64,000 nt of DNA from Neorhizobium lilium. Lineage in GTDB: Bacteria > Pseudomonadota > Alphaproteobacteria > Rhizobiales > Rhizobiaceae. The position numbers and the translations under genes are program-made. Shown piece by piece: positions 18,146 to 26,644 of the stretch. The notes below the pieces were generated by a model. The model saw nothing but the letters and a program-made list of their open reading frames with translations, ran no database searches and was not told where the DNA came from. Positions within the stretch are counted from its first letter, which is position 1, and each line of letters begins with the position of its first letter. The DNA is taken from NCBI RefSeq assembly GCF_004053875.1, contig NZ_SBIP01000002.1, positions 620,001-684,000 of the forward strand, given 5' to 3'.

Positions 18146-21100
18146 TCATGCCTCGGCTGGCGGCGCTTGCCGGCCGTCGCCGTCCCGCGGGATCCGGAAC
18201 CACGCAACATAGAGGGCGGGAAGGAAGAAGAGCGTAAGGACCGTGCCGACCACAATACCCCCCATCATCGCGTAGGCCATCGGCCCCCAGAACACTTCGC
18301 GGGAGATCGGTATGAGTGCCAGCGTCGCCGCCGCTGCCGTCAGCAAGATCGGCCGCATGCGGTGTTCGGTTGCCTCAACCACCGCAGCCCATGCCGGAGC
18401 ACCTTCGCTGCGCAGGTGTTCGATCTGCACGACGAGAATGACCGAGTTGCGGATCAGGATACCGATCAGGGCGAGGATACCCAGGATCGCGACGAAGCCC
18501 ATGGGCGAGTTGCTGAGCAGGAGCGCCGCGACGACACCGATGAGCGCCGTCGGAGCAACGGCGAACACCAGGAACAGCCTGCTGAAGCTTTGCAACTGGA
18601 GCATCAGGATCGTTGCCATGGCGAACAGCATCATTGGCGCGACGGCGGCGATTGGCCCTTGCGCCTCATCGCTTGATTCGACGGCGCCGCCGATCTCGAC
18701 CTTGTAACCGGCCGGCAGGCTGTTCTGGAACTCCGTCACCCGGGGGGTCAGCTGCTGGACGATGGTGGCCGGTTGCGTCGATCCGGTGACGGCTGCCTGG
18801 ATCGTAACTGTCGGGATACGGTCACGGCGCCAGATCGTCGGCTGCTCCAGTTCGTAGCGGAAGTTCGCGACGGCCGACAGCGGGACGGACTTGCCGTTCG
18901 AGGTGCCGATCTGCAGATTCTGCAGTGTCTCGATGCTGCCGCGCTCGGACGCCGCAGCTCGTCCGATGACGTTCACCAGGTAAATATCGTCCCTGACCTG
19001 CGTGGCCGAAGATCCCTGCACGATACTGTTCAGGACCGTGGCAATGTCCTGCGACGAGACCCCGAGCTGCCGGGCCTTGTCCTGCAGAACGTCGATCCTG
19101 ACCACCCTCGCTGGCTCGTTCCAGTCGAAATTCATGTTCGTGAGCAGCGGATTGCTTCCCATGATTTCGGCGAACCGCTGCGAAACTTCGCGTACCTTCT
19201 GGATGTCGGGGCCACTGATGCGGTATTGAACCGGCTTGCCGACCGGCGGACCGATATCGAGCAGCTTCACGAAAGCATCCGTGCCGGGAAAGGCTTTCAG
19301 GAGGTAGTCCTGGAGATCGGCCCTGAGGCGGTCGCGAACTTCGAGGCTCTTGGTGACGATGATCGTCTGGCCGAAGGAAACATCCGGGGTCTGCACGTCG
19401 AAGGACAGGATAAAGCGCGGCGCTCCTTCCCCCACATAGGTCGACCAATGGTCGATATCCGGATTGCCGGCGAGCTTTTCCTTCTCGAACTGCGCCATCT
19501 GGCGGTTGGTTTCGGCAATCGAACTGTTCTGGGGCAAGTTCCAGTCGACAACAAGCTCGACACGGTCAGAGGCTGGAAAGAACTGCTGCTGCACGAGGCT
19601 CATGCCGGCGACCGACACAGCGAAGACGCCGACCGTCAGCACGATCGTGATCCAGCGCCAGCGCATGGCAAGCTTGAGCAGCCATGAAAATGCGGAGGAG
19701 AAGCGGCCCTTCTTCCCGTGGTGCGACTTCATCGTCTTCGGAAGAATGGCCACGCCCAGCAGAGGCGTGAACAACACGGCCACGACCCACGAGACGACGA
19801 GCGAGACCGCGATCACCACGAACAAAGTGAAGGTGAATTCGCCTGCCGCGCTGCTGTTGAGGCCGATCGGGATGAAGCCCGCCACGGTGACGAGGGTTCC
19901 CGTCAGCATTGGAAAGGCAGTCGAGGTGTAAACGGCGGTGGCCGCCTTTCTCAAGGGGTCGCCTGCTTCGAGGCGCGAGACCATCATCTCGACAGCGATC
20001 ATGGCATCGTCCACCAGCAGACCGAGCGCGATGATCAGCGCCCCGAGCGAAATGCGCTGGAGCGAGATACCGGTGTACTCCATGTAGACGAAGGTGATGG
20101 CAAGCACGAGCGGGATCGACACCGCGACCACCATCCCTGCCCTCAGCCCCAGGCTGATGAAGCTGATGACGAGGACGATCGCGATCGCCTCGAACAATGC
20201 GCGGGTGAAGCCCGAAACGGCCTCATCGACCACTGCCGGCTGGTCGGAAATGCGGTGAACATCGACGCCGATCGGAAGGTCGGCGACAACTGCTTTTATT
20301 TCCGCATCAAGCCCCTCTCCGAATTTCAGCAGATTGGCGCCCGGCTTCATTCCGATCGCCAGCGCGAGCGCTGGCTGACCGTTGAATCGAAACAGCGAGG
20401 ATGGCGGATCCACATAGCCGCGCCTGATGGTGGCGACGTCGGTAAGGGGGAAGAAACGGTCGTTCACACGAAGATTGATCTGCTTGAGACTCTCCTCCGA
20501 GGCGAACTGACCGCCGACCCTCAGCGCGATCCGCTCCGGTCCGGCATCGACGAAGCCGGACTGGGTGACCGCATTCTGTTCCTGTAGGGTCTGGATGACG
20601 GACTGCCGATCAATGCCGAGCGCAGCGATCTGGCGTGTCGAAAATTCAAGATAGATGGCTTCGTCCTGCGCGCCGATGACATCGACCTTGCCGACATTCG
20701 GCACAGTCAGGATCTCGGAGCGCGCGTTTTCGACCAAGTCTCGGAGCTTGCGCTGCGTCAGCCCATCGCTCGTGAAGGCAAAGATATTGCCGTATACGTC
20801 GCCGAAACGGTCGTTGAAGAAAGGGCCGACGACACCGCTCGGGAAGTCTCCCTGGATGTCGGCGATCATGTTGCGCACGCGCCGCCAGGTCGGCTCAACG
20901 TCTCTTGCCTTCGTGGTCGGCAAGAGTTCGAGGAAGACCGTCGTCTGCCCGGCGATCGTCCGGCTTTTCGTGTAGTCGAGCGATTCGAGTTCCTGCAGTT
21001 TCTTCTCGATGCGATCCGTGACCTGCCTGGTCACCTCCTCGGCAGAAGCGCCCGGCCACTGCGCCGTGATCACCATGGTCTTGATGGTGAAGTTCGGATC

Positions 21101-21217
21101 TTCTTCCCGGCCGAGGTTGAAGTAGGAGAAGGTGCCGGCGATCACGAAGACGATCATGAAGTACCAGACGAGAGAGCGGTGCTCGAGCGCCCAGTCGGAG
21201 AGGTTGAACTTCTTCAC
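18146..21217 (-). CDS. RND-family efflux permease (AcrB/CusA-like HAE family)
   Basis: A 1023-residue inner-membrane proton-driven pump subunit. It has the standard twofold layout: a first membrane helix (LVWYFMIVFVIAGTFSYF), a large periplasmic loop, helices 2-6 with the proton-relay pair in ALGLLVDDAMIAVEMMV, a second large loop, and helices 8-12. The start is GTG 21217, overlapping the adaptor stop as GTGA; the longer frame upstream is out of register with any known family start. It works with the two adaptor proteins encoded upstream. No outer-membrane channel gene is nearby, so a shared TolC-like protein is likely. Substrate range unknown. Confidence 0.95.
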   Translation of the reverse strand: MKKFNLSDWALEHRSLVWYFMIVFVIAGTFSYFNLGREEDPNFTIKTMVITAQWPGASAEEVTRQVTDRIEKKLQELESLDYTKSRTIAGQTTVFLELLPTTKARDVEPTWRRVRNMIADIQGDFPSGVVGPFFNDRFGDVYGNIFAFTSDGLTQRKLRDLVENARSEILTVPNVGKVDVIGAQDEAIYLEFSTRQIAALGIDRQSVIQTLQEQNAVTQSGFVDAGPERIALRVGGQFASEESLKQINLRVNDRFFPLTDVATIRRGYVDPPSSLFRFNGQPALALAIGMKPGANLLKFGEGLDAEIKAVVADLPIGVDVHRISDQPAVVDEAVSGFTRALFEAIAIVLVISFISLGLRAGMVVAVSIPLVLAITFVYMEYTGISLQRISLGALIIALGLLVDDAMIAVEMMVSRLEAGDPLRKAATAVYTSTAFPMLTGTLVTVAGFIPIGLNSSAAGEFTFTLFVVIAVSLVVSWVVAVLFTPLLGVAILPKTMKSHHGKKGRFSSAFSWLLKLAMRWRWITIVLTVGVFAVSVAGMSLVQQQFFPASDRVELVVDWNLPQNSSIAETNRQMAQFEKEKLAGNPDIDHWSTYVGEGAPRFILSFDVQTPDVSFGQTIIVTKSLEVRDRLRADLQDYLLKAFPGTDAFVKLLDIGPPVGKPVQYRISGPDIQKVREVSQRFAEIMGSNPLLTNMNFDWNEPARVVRIDVLQDKARQLGVSSQDIATVLNSIVQGSSATQVRDDIYLVNVIGRAAASERGSIETLQNLQIGTSNGKSVPLSAVANFRYELEQPTIWRRDRIPTVTIQAAVTGSTQPATIVQQLTPRVTEFQNSLPAGYKVEIGGAVESSDEAQGPIAAVAPMMLFAMATILMLQLQSFSRLFLVFAVAPTALIGVVAALLLSNSPMGFVAILGILALIGILIRNSVILVVQIEHLRSEGAPAWAAVVEATEHRMRPILLTAAAATLALIPISREVFWGPMAYAMMGGIVVGTVLTLFFLPALYVAWFRIPRDGDGRQAPPAEA

Positions 21218-22299
21218 TGGTTTATCTCCTGATCGATCTTGATGGCCTGGCCATCCTTCAGTTTGTTGACGCCCGCGACGACGACCCGGTCGCCGGGATG
21301 GACGCCGTCCGCAATGGTCACGACACCTCCCGGCACCACCGGATCCGCGACGCTTACGGGCCGGATGATGACCTTCCTTGCAGCTGCATCCACGATCCAC
21401 ACGCTGGTCGCCCCATCGCGGAACAGGATCGCCGATGCCGGCAGCACGATGCGGGGCTTGGCCGAAATGGTTGCGGACACCGTAACCACGGAGCCCAGCC
21501 GGAAAGCCTCCGGCGGATCGGCAAGCGCGATCTTCGTCCGCCTCGTACGAGTGGCGGCATCCGCCGCCGGAGCGATCTCGCGCACGGTTCCGCTCGTGCG
21601 GATGCTGGGATCGAGCTGTAGCGACACCTCGAACGGCGCTCCGGCCTGAAGCTTGCCGGCCGCAGCCTGGGGAACGTCCACGACCGCGTCCCGCTCGTCC
21701 GGACGTGCGATGGTAACGACCACCTGACCGGCCGACACGATCTGACCGACTTCCGCGGAGGTCGCCGTAACGACGCCGTCGAACTCTGCGTGGAGCTGCG
21801 CATAGCCAAGCTGTTCGTTTGCCTTGTCGAGGTTTGCCTGCGCCTTGGCAACAGACGCGATCGCAGTTTTCAGGCCCTGCTGGGCCTGCTCGAGCGCCGC
21901 CGCCGTGCCTGACCTGCTTTCGGCAAGCAGGAGTTGGCGCTGCTGGGTGCTCTGGGCGTTTCTAAGGCCCGCCTGCGCGTTCGACAGATCCGACTGAGAG
22001 CTTCTGACGGCAAGTTCAAGCGAAAGCGGATCGATGGCGGCAACCACATCGCCCTTCTTGACGACATCGCCAACGCTGACATTGCGTGCAATCAGCCTGC
22101 CCAGCACCCGGAAGCCGAGTTGCGTTTCGAACTTCGGCTGGATCGTGCCTGGAAGCCGAAGCGTGTCTGCGGGGGTCTCCGCTGCAACGACAGAGAGCAC
22201 GGGACGGGGCGCCTCAGCGGTATTCTCATCCTGCTTCTGACATCCTGAAAGGGTCGTGGCGGCAAGAAGCAGAGCGATGATACTGATCGAATACTTCAC
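21214..22299 (-). CDS. RND efflux periplasmic adaptor, lipoprotein (second of two)
   Basis: A 361-residue membrane fusion protein. The signal peptide ends in the lipobox TLSGC. Residues about 65-190 show the lipoyl halves flanking a coiled-coil hairpin (VKKGDVVAAIDP, then HAEFDGVVTATSAEVGQIV), followed by beta-barrel and membrane-proximal domains. It joins the pump to an outer-membrane channel. GTG start at 22299 overlaps the upstream adaptor stop (GTGA), and its own stop overlaps the pump start, so the three genes are tightly coupled. Confidence 0.93.
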   Translation of the reverse strand: MKYSISIIALLLAATTLSGCQKQDENTAEAPRPVLSVVAAETPADTLRLPGTIQPKFETQLGFRVLGRLIARNVSVGDVVKKGDVVAAIDPLSLELAVRSSQSDLSNAQAGLRNAQSTQQRQLLLAESRSGTAAALEQAQQGLKTAIASVAKAQANLDKANEQLGYAQLHAEFDGVVTATSAEVGQIVSAGQVVVTIARPDERDAVVDVPQAAAGKLQAGAPFEVSLQLDPSIRTSGTVREIAPAADAATRTRRTKIALADPPEAFRLGSVVTVSATISAKPRIVLPASAILFRDGATSVWIVDAAARKVIIRPVSVADPVVPGGVVTIADGVHPGDRVVVAGVNKLKDGQAIKIDQEINQ

Positions 22300-23372
22300 T
22301 TGGACGCTCCTTTGTCGTACGCCACGACTTCTCCCTGCCGCAGGAACTTGATGCCTTGCGATACGACGACCTCTCCTTCCGACAGACCGCTCTTGATCAC
22401 GAAAGTGCCGGTCTCGTAGTCCCCGACCTCGACTGCCCTAAGCGAAACTTTTGACGAGCTGACATCGATCACCCATACAGCCGGGACACCAGCCTTCGAC
22501 GCCATGGCCGACCAGGGAAGCTGGATCACGTTCTGCGGCTTGTATTGGAATGCACCGGAGACGGCGGCGCTCAATGGCATCGGGTCGTCACCGGGAAGAC
22601 CGACCTTGACCTTGATGGTTCCGGTCGACGAGTCGATGGTCGGCGAGATTTCCCGAACGCTTGCTTGTACCTTCCGCGAAGGATCGGAAAGCAGGCTCAC
22701 CTGTACCTGCGGTTCGACGGCCCGCCCCAGGAAAAGGCTCTCCATTACATCGAAGACGGCGTCGCGGGGGCCATCATGCGCCAGTGTGAAGATCATTTCC
22801 GCTGCCTGCGCAACCTGCCCGACCTCGCCGTCGCGGGCCGTGATGATCCCGTCGGCGGGAGCGGTCATATTCGTGTAGGAAAGCGTGTCCTGGGCGTTTG
22901 CCAATTGCGCCTGAGCCGATTTGACGCTGCCCTGCGCCGTGAGCAGCGATTCCTGGGCCTGGTCCAGTTCGGCGCGGGTCGTGACCTGCGTCCTGAAAAG
23001 GTTCTGCTGACGGTTCATGGCCAACTGGGCCTGCGTCTGCTGCGCCTCGGCGGAATTCAGGTTGGCCTGTGCGACCTCCAGTTCCGCCTTCTGCTCCTCT
23101 GCATCGAGGCGAGCCAGAAGCTGTCCCTGCTTTACATGGTCACCCACATCCACCAGCCTCTCCACGATCTTGCCGCCAACGCGGAAAGAAAGATCCGTCT
23201 GAAGACGCGCTCGGACCTCACCGGTAATCGAGCCGCCGGTGACCAGCGGCTGAACCTTGGCAATAACGGTTGCGACTTGCCGGGGCTTTGGCGTGGCGGA
23301 GGCTTGGTCGTCGCTGCAGGCCGATAGAAGGCCCACACCGCAGAGCGACAGAATCAGGAACAAGAACTTCAT
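22296..23372 (-). CDS. RND efflux periplasmic adaptor, lipoprotein (first of two)
   Basis: A 358-residue membrane fusion protein; the ATG at 23372 with an AAGG site gives a signal peptide ending in the lipobox LLSAC. The biotinyl-lipoyl motif VGDHVKQGQLLARLD and its partner APADGIITARDGEVGQV bracket a coiled hairpin. It is homologous to, but clearly diverged from, the adaptor encoded next. Two adaptors for one pump suggests a mixed hexamer or alternative assemblies. The promoter and operator lie immediately upstream. Confidence 0.93.
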   Translation of the reverse strand: MKFLFLILSLCGVGLLSACSDDQASATPKPRQVATVIAKVQPLVTGGSITGEVRARLQTDLSFRVGGKIVERLVDVGDHVKQGQLLARLDAEEQKAELEVAQANLNSAEAQQTQAQLAMNRQQNLFRTQVTTRAELDQAQESLLTAQGSVKSAQAQLANAQDTLSYTNMTAPADGIITARDGEVGQVAQAAEMIFTLAHDGPRDAVFDVMESLFLGRAVEPQVQVSLLSDPSRKVQASVREISPTIDSSTGTIKVKVGLPGDDPMPLSAAVSGAFQYKPQNVIQLPWSAMASKAGVPAVWVIDVSSSKVSLRAVEVGDYETGTFVIKSGLSEGEVVVSQGIKFLRQGEVVAYDKGASK

Positions 23373-23402
23373 AGCAGGACCTTCTTCTGCTTCGTTACCC
23401 AT

Positions 23403-23440
23403 TTCATAAATTTGACTGACCCGTAAGTCAATGGTATGTG
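23403..23440. promoter_or_regulatory. Overlapping divergent promoters with TetR operator
   Basis: A near-perfect 20-base inverted repeat, TTGACTGAC-CC-GTAAGTCAA, lies at 23412-23431 (one mismatch between arms). Its two outer hexamers are TTGACT on both strands. Each is followed at 17 bases by a -10-like hexamer: TATGAA on the minus strand (23408-23403) for the pump operon and TATGTG on the plus strand (23435-23440) for the repressor. A TetR dimer here would cover both -35 boxes, switching off both units. The sites are read directly; repression is inferred. Confidence 0.75.
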
Positions 23441-23482
23441 GCGAGGGTGATGCCAGGAAAATACGATGCGGGGTTCAGTGCA

Positions 23483-24118
23483 ATGGTCAAGGAACGAAAG
23501 CTGACGCGGGCGGAGCAGAAAGCGCAGCGGCCGTTGCAGATTCTCGACGCTGCTTTCGAGGAATTCGTCAAGAACGGCTATGCCGCGACGCGCGTGGAGG
23601 ACATTGCGGAACGCGTCGGGGTGACGAAAGGAACGGTCTATGTCTACTTCGAAACCAAGGAGCTGCTGTTCGAGTCAATGATTCGCCACGTCTCCCGCCC
23701 ATTTGGAGAGATTGCGACAAATGCGGAGACGCTTGTCGGATCCCCGCCAGAGAAACTGACGGCGCTTCTGCGTATGGTCTATGAGCAGCTTTTCGACGAT
23801 CGCCAGACACGCGAAGTCATGAGACTTGTGATTTCGGAAGGTCCGAAATTTCCGGATATCGTCGAGCGGCACGAGCGGGATTTCGTCAACCCAGTCATCG
23901 CCAGTGTCGAGGCTATTCTGGCCGAGGGCGTCGGCCTGGGGCAGTTCCATCCTGGACCGGCAGGTTTCGCGGAACTCATGGTCGCTCCGATTGTCACAGT
24001 CACCGTGATGCGGCTGATCTTTGGCGACCGCAGGGAAGTGGACAAGGAGGCCTACATCAAGGCCCATATGGAACTGCTCCTGCACGGTCTTCATCGGTCG
24101 GCTGTAGAGACCGCGTAA
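23483..24118 (+). CDS. TetR-family transcriptional regulator of the RND pump
   Basis: A 211-residue one-component repressor. Residues about 15-60 carry the TetR helix-turn-helix (ILDAAFEEFVKNGYAATRVE, then VTKGTVYVYFETKELLF). The rest is an all-helical ligand domain. The ATG at 23483 is chosen because the predicted -10 box ends at 23440, which excludes the GTG at 23438 and would leave an ATG at 23450 nearly leaderless; a GCGGGG site lies nine bases before 23483. It is divergent from the pump operon, with the operator between them, so autoregulation and control of the pump are likely. Inducer unknown. Confidence 0.9.
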   Translation: MVKERKLTRAEQKAQRPLQILDAAFEEFVKNGYAATRVEDIAERVGVTKGTVYVYFETKELLFESMIRHVSRPFGEIATNAETLVGSPPEKLTALLRMVYEQLFDDRQTREVMRLVISEGPKFPDIVERHERDFVNPVIASVEAILAEGVGLGQFHPGPAGFAELMVAPIVTVTVMRLIFGDRREVDKEAYIKAHMELLLHGLHRSAVETA

Positions 24119-24393
24119 ACGGGTCCCAACGCTCCAGGATAACAGCCCGGCCGTTCAAGATGAGACGGGGATAAATACCGGTCGAATAGACCGGCTTGCA
24201 CTATAAAAAGGTTGAGCGTCGCCACGCCGATCATCCATGATTTTAGGCAGATAGCCGCACGGCGCGACCATGACTGCGCAGGCCCCGTCGTTTCTGCCCA
24301 ATGTGATTCATCCCCACCCCTCAGCGCGCTTCTACACTTGCTCCTGACCTGCCGGCTCAATGGCTTGGCAGCGCAACCGCGACGGAGAAAGCA
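24119..24393. other. Intergenic region before the SGNH cassette
   Basis: No gene supported. A small inverted repeat, CCGGTC-GAATA-GACCGG (24178-24194), follows the TetR gene without a T-run, so it is at best a weak terminator. Confidence 0.35.
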
Positions 24394-24462
24394 ATGACGA
24401 GAAGCAAGGTAGAAACTGGTGCTGCAACGCATTCGCCGGAAGCCACGGGATGGCTTGCATGA
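24394..24462 (+). CDS. Possible 22-residue leader peptide
   Basis: A short frame starting MTRSKVETG with a good GGAG site six bases before the ATG. Its stop overlaps the ATG of the next small gene as ATGA, which would couple their translation. No homology is apparent. It could be a leader peptide or chance; the ribosome site and overlap are the only support. Confidence 0.35.
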   Translation: MTRSKVETGAATHSPEATGWLA

Positions 24463-24623
24463 TCGGTATCAACCTCTCCCTCTGCCCTGGGATCCCCAGG
24501 ACATCAGCCTTGAACCTGCCTCCGCCCGGCTATGTCTTCCTGCTGGACGATGATGGTGCCTACCTCTCGGATGAGGATGGCAACCTATTGGTTGAAGACA
24601 TTCCTCCCACCAAAAACGCATGA
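24459..24623 (+). CDS. Small protein with acidic Asp-Gly repeats
   Basis: A 54-residue protein (ATG 24459) whose second half reads YVFLLDDDGAYLSDEDGNLL: two copies of a nine-residue unit, hydrophobic-Leu-x-Asp-x-Asp-Gly-x-Tyr-like. The same unit closes the next protein. Such short D-x-D-G-x-Y/L tandem units look like calcium-loop or phage-structural repeats, but I cannot name a family. It sits at the head of a three-gene cassette. Confidence 0.5.
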   Translation: MIGINLSLCPGIPRTSALNLPPPGYVFLLDDDGAYLSDEDGNLLVEDIPPTKNA

Positions 24624-24631
24624 ATATCACG

Positions 24632-24649
24632 GCAATACTTCGGTATTGC
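24632..24649 (+). repeat. UUCG-tetraloop hairpin between cassette genes
   Basis: GCAATAC-TTCG-GTATTGC forms a perfect seven-base stem closed by C(UUCG)G, an unusually stable RNA loop. No T-run follows, so it is more likely an mRNA processing or stability element than a terminator. Confidence 0.6.
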
Positions 24650-24675
24650 GGAATCGATTGCGGGAGTGAAGCACA

Positions 24676-24924
24676 GTGCGATTCTCATATACACTAACCG
24701 ATAACGGTTCTGGATTGGATATATTCCAGAATGCGTCAGATATCCCAGGCGTTCTCGCGCCGGGATCCTACAATCTGGATTTTATACTTGATGATGGCGA
24801 CGGAAACCTAACGGAAATCTCGCAAAACATCACCATCCTACCAGACAACAACATCTACCTGACTGACAGCGACGGCGCGTACCTGCTCGATCAGGACGGC
24901 TCTTACCTTCTGGAGACTGCATAA
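24676..24924 (+). CDS. Small beta-rich protein with acidic repeats, phage-like
   Basis: An 82-residue protein starting at a GTG with GGGAG upstream. The first 55 residues look like a small beta-sandwich (MRFSYTLTDNGSGLD, GSYNLDFILDDGDGNL). The C-terminus carries IYLTDSDGAYLLDQDGSYLL, the same repeat unit as the protein upstream. Its stop overlaps the SGNH gene start (TAATG). It resembles phage baseplate or tail accessory proteins in style, but no family can be named. Probably acts with the SGNH hydrolase. Confidence 0.6.
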   Translation: MRFSYTLTDNGSGLDIFQNASDIPGVLAPGSYNLDFILDDGDGNLTEISQNITILPDNNIYLTDSDGAYLLDQDGSYLLETA

Positions 24925-26129
24925 TGGCCAATACACGGTTACTATCGGAAGCAAAAAGCGCTCGATCCAAAATGCTCATGGTTGGCGCCGAAAGCGGACC
25001 GATGCGGGGCAGCGGCAACACCACCTATCTTCCGGCATTCGTTTGCCCCGTGCCGGCAGGCGCAATCACGCCGAACGCGACCCTTCGCTTCGGTGGCCAT
25101 ATCAACAAGTTCGGGACCGCCAATGGCGGTCACAACCTGAAGGTGACCGTCGCGCAGGGCGCCAATGAAGTGGTGATCACGCAGGCCTTCATCAACGCCT
25201 CGCTGCTGTTTTTCAACTGGCGCGCAGAACTGACCTTCAGTGCCGACCGCAAGTTCGGCTTCATGGATTCGGTGAACGTCTTCAACGGCGCGACTGGTTC
25301 GGTGGCGGCGGGTAGCTTTACCAACTACATCGCGAAGAATGCAGGTTCTGCAAATTTGGGTGCCCGGGCGCGCTCGGCATCCGTGGCCTTCGCCACCTAC
25401 AGCACGCCGCCGACACAGGAGACGAGGTTGATCGATTTCGACCAGACAAGCGAGATCCGTTTCTACTTGGGCGCAGTGGCCGCCGACACGGTCGCTATGA
25501 ACTCCGGCTATGCCGAGCTTCTGTCGCCGGGCACCGACCCGTCCTTCTATGTGCCGTCGAATGCGACCCTGTTCTTCGGTCACAGTCTGGTCGAGGGAAC
25601 GGGCGCAACCGCCGGCAATGACGTTGTCTCTCAACTTCGCGGGCTCAAGCCAGGCCGGTCGATCAGCAATCTCGGGCTTGGCGGTCAGACCTATGCCGCT
25701 GGGAGCGCTTCCTTTGCCGACCGCGTGCTTGCCGATCCGCGCGCGAAGAGCCTCGACATGATCATCTGGGGACCAGAAAACGATGCAACGGGCGATGGAC
25801 CAACCTGGGCCAACACGGTGCTGACCAGGCTGGCGCAGATCATGGGCAATCGCAAATCCGGGGCCAAGACGATCATCTGCAACAGCGTCACTTCGACTGC
25901 CTGGAATGCCGGTGTCGTAGCGGCTGCGCAATATGTGAATGCGCAACTGGCAGCTTCGCAATGGGGATCATTGATCGCCGACATGTACACGCCGATCTGC
26001 ACGGCTGCCGGCGGCTATCCGAACCCCGCCTATCTGGCGACCTCGGACACGATCCACCACAACGACACCGGCTACGGCGTCGATGCCAACACGATCTCGG
26101 CCAAAATGACCGCCCTCGGCTGGACGTAA
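24924..26129 (+). CDS. SGNH/GDSL-type hydrolase with N-terminal beta domain
   Basis: A 401-residue protein. Residues 1-200 are beta-rich with jelly-roll-like spacing and no named family. Residues 213-401 form an SGNH hydrolase: block I FFGHSLVEG (Ser221), block II around GLGGQ, block III GPEND (Asn286) and block V SDTIHHN (Asp375, His378), so the catalytic set is complete. There is no signal peptide. Such architecture occurs in phage tail proteins and in glycan esterases. It is coupled to the small repeat protein upstream and followed by two strong hairpins. The likely reaction is ester hydrolysis on a polysaccharide; the substrate is unknown. Confidence 0.82.
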   Translation: MANTRLLSEAKSARSKMLMVGAESGPMRGSGNTTYLPAFVCPVPAGAITPNATLRFGGHINKFGTANGGHNLKVTVAQGANEVVITQAFINASLLFFNWRAELTFSADRKFGFMDSVNVFNGATGSVAAGSFTNYIAKNAGSANLGARARSASVAFATYSTPPTQETRLIDFDQTSEIRFYLGAVAADTVAMNSGYAELLSPGTDPSFYVPSNATLFFGHSLVEGTGATAGNDVVSQLRGLKPGRSISNLGLGGQTYAAGSASFADRVLADPRAKSLDMIIWGPENDATGDGPTWANTVLTRLAQIMGNRKSGAKTIICNSVTSTAWNAGVVAAAQYVNAQLAASQWGSLIADMYTPICTAAGGYPNPAYLATSDTIHHNDTGYGVDANTISAKMTALGWT

Positions 26130-26133
26130 GGCT

Positions 26134-26209
26134 AAGCGCCGGCAACAGACCTTCCTGCCGGCGCTTACTATCCCAAAGCAGCCGGGCTTCCGCCAAGCCC
26201 GGCTGCTTT
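26134..26209 (+). terminator. Tandem hairpins after the SGNH gene
   Basis: Two perfect inverted repeats in a row: AAGCGCCGGCA / TGCCGGCGCTT (26134-26144 and 26156-26166), then an 15-base-arm hairpin at 26175-26189 and 26195-26209 with loop CCGCC, flanked by AAA and TTT. The second has the form of a bidirectional intrinsic terminator. Confidence 0.75.
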
Positions 26210-26214
26210 CCCTT

Positions 26215-26532
26215 GCGTGATATGCCCCATAACGAGAGTGAGAACGGCGAATTACCCGTACGGATAACGAGTAGAGTGACCAAGCCAGCGAACAACAAGC
26301 TTGCCGGTAGCGCTCCAAACCAGAATGGAGTTGGAGCAATCTCGATCTCGGCCAGCTTCAGGATTTTGAAGTAAACGTCTTGCGCAAGGTAGATCTGTAG
26401 GGTGAACCGGCCGATGCGCGCAAGATGCCGCGTAATTCCTTTATTCTCAATCGCCGAATATGTGAGCCGTATGACCCAAAGCGCTAACAGGCCCAGAGGA
26501 ACCAATAGTTGCCGAGGAAGCCTACTATCCAC
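26215..26532 (-). pseudogene. C-terminal fragment of an acyltransferase-3 family membrane protein
   Basis: On the minus strand about 105 residues encode three hydrophobic segments (LVPLGLLALWVIRLTYSA, then RIGRFTLQIYLAQDVYFKIL, then LLFAGLVTLLVIR) ending near LSLWG, as in the C-termini of OafA/ExoZ-type polysaccharide O-acyltransferases. No N-terminal half with the catalytic His is present upstream; the frame there holds unrelated sequence. It is read as a truncated relic, probably left by the insertion or deletion that brought in the SGNH cassette. Confidence 0.65.
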
Positions 26533-26644
26533 ATTCGGGCGAGGATTTGGACCGTACCCTGGCTCGATCATCATTTCGGTCAATCGCATTCTTACTGTCG
26601 GCTGCGGCACCGCCGGAAGCCTTGACCCTAAAGCGCAAGAATCG

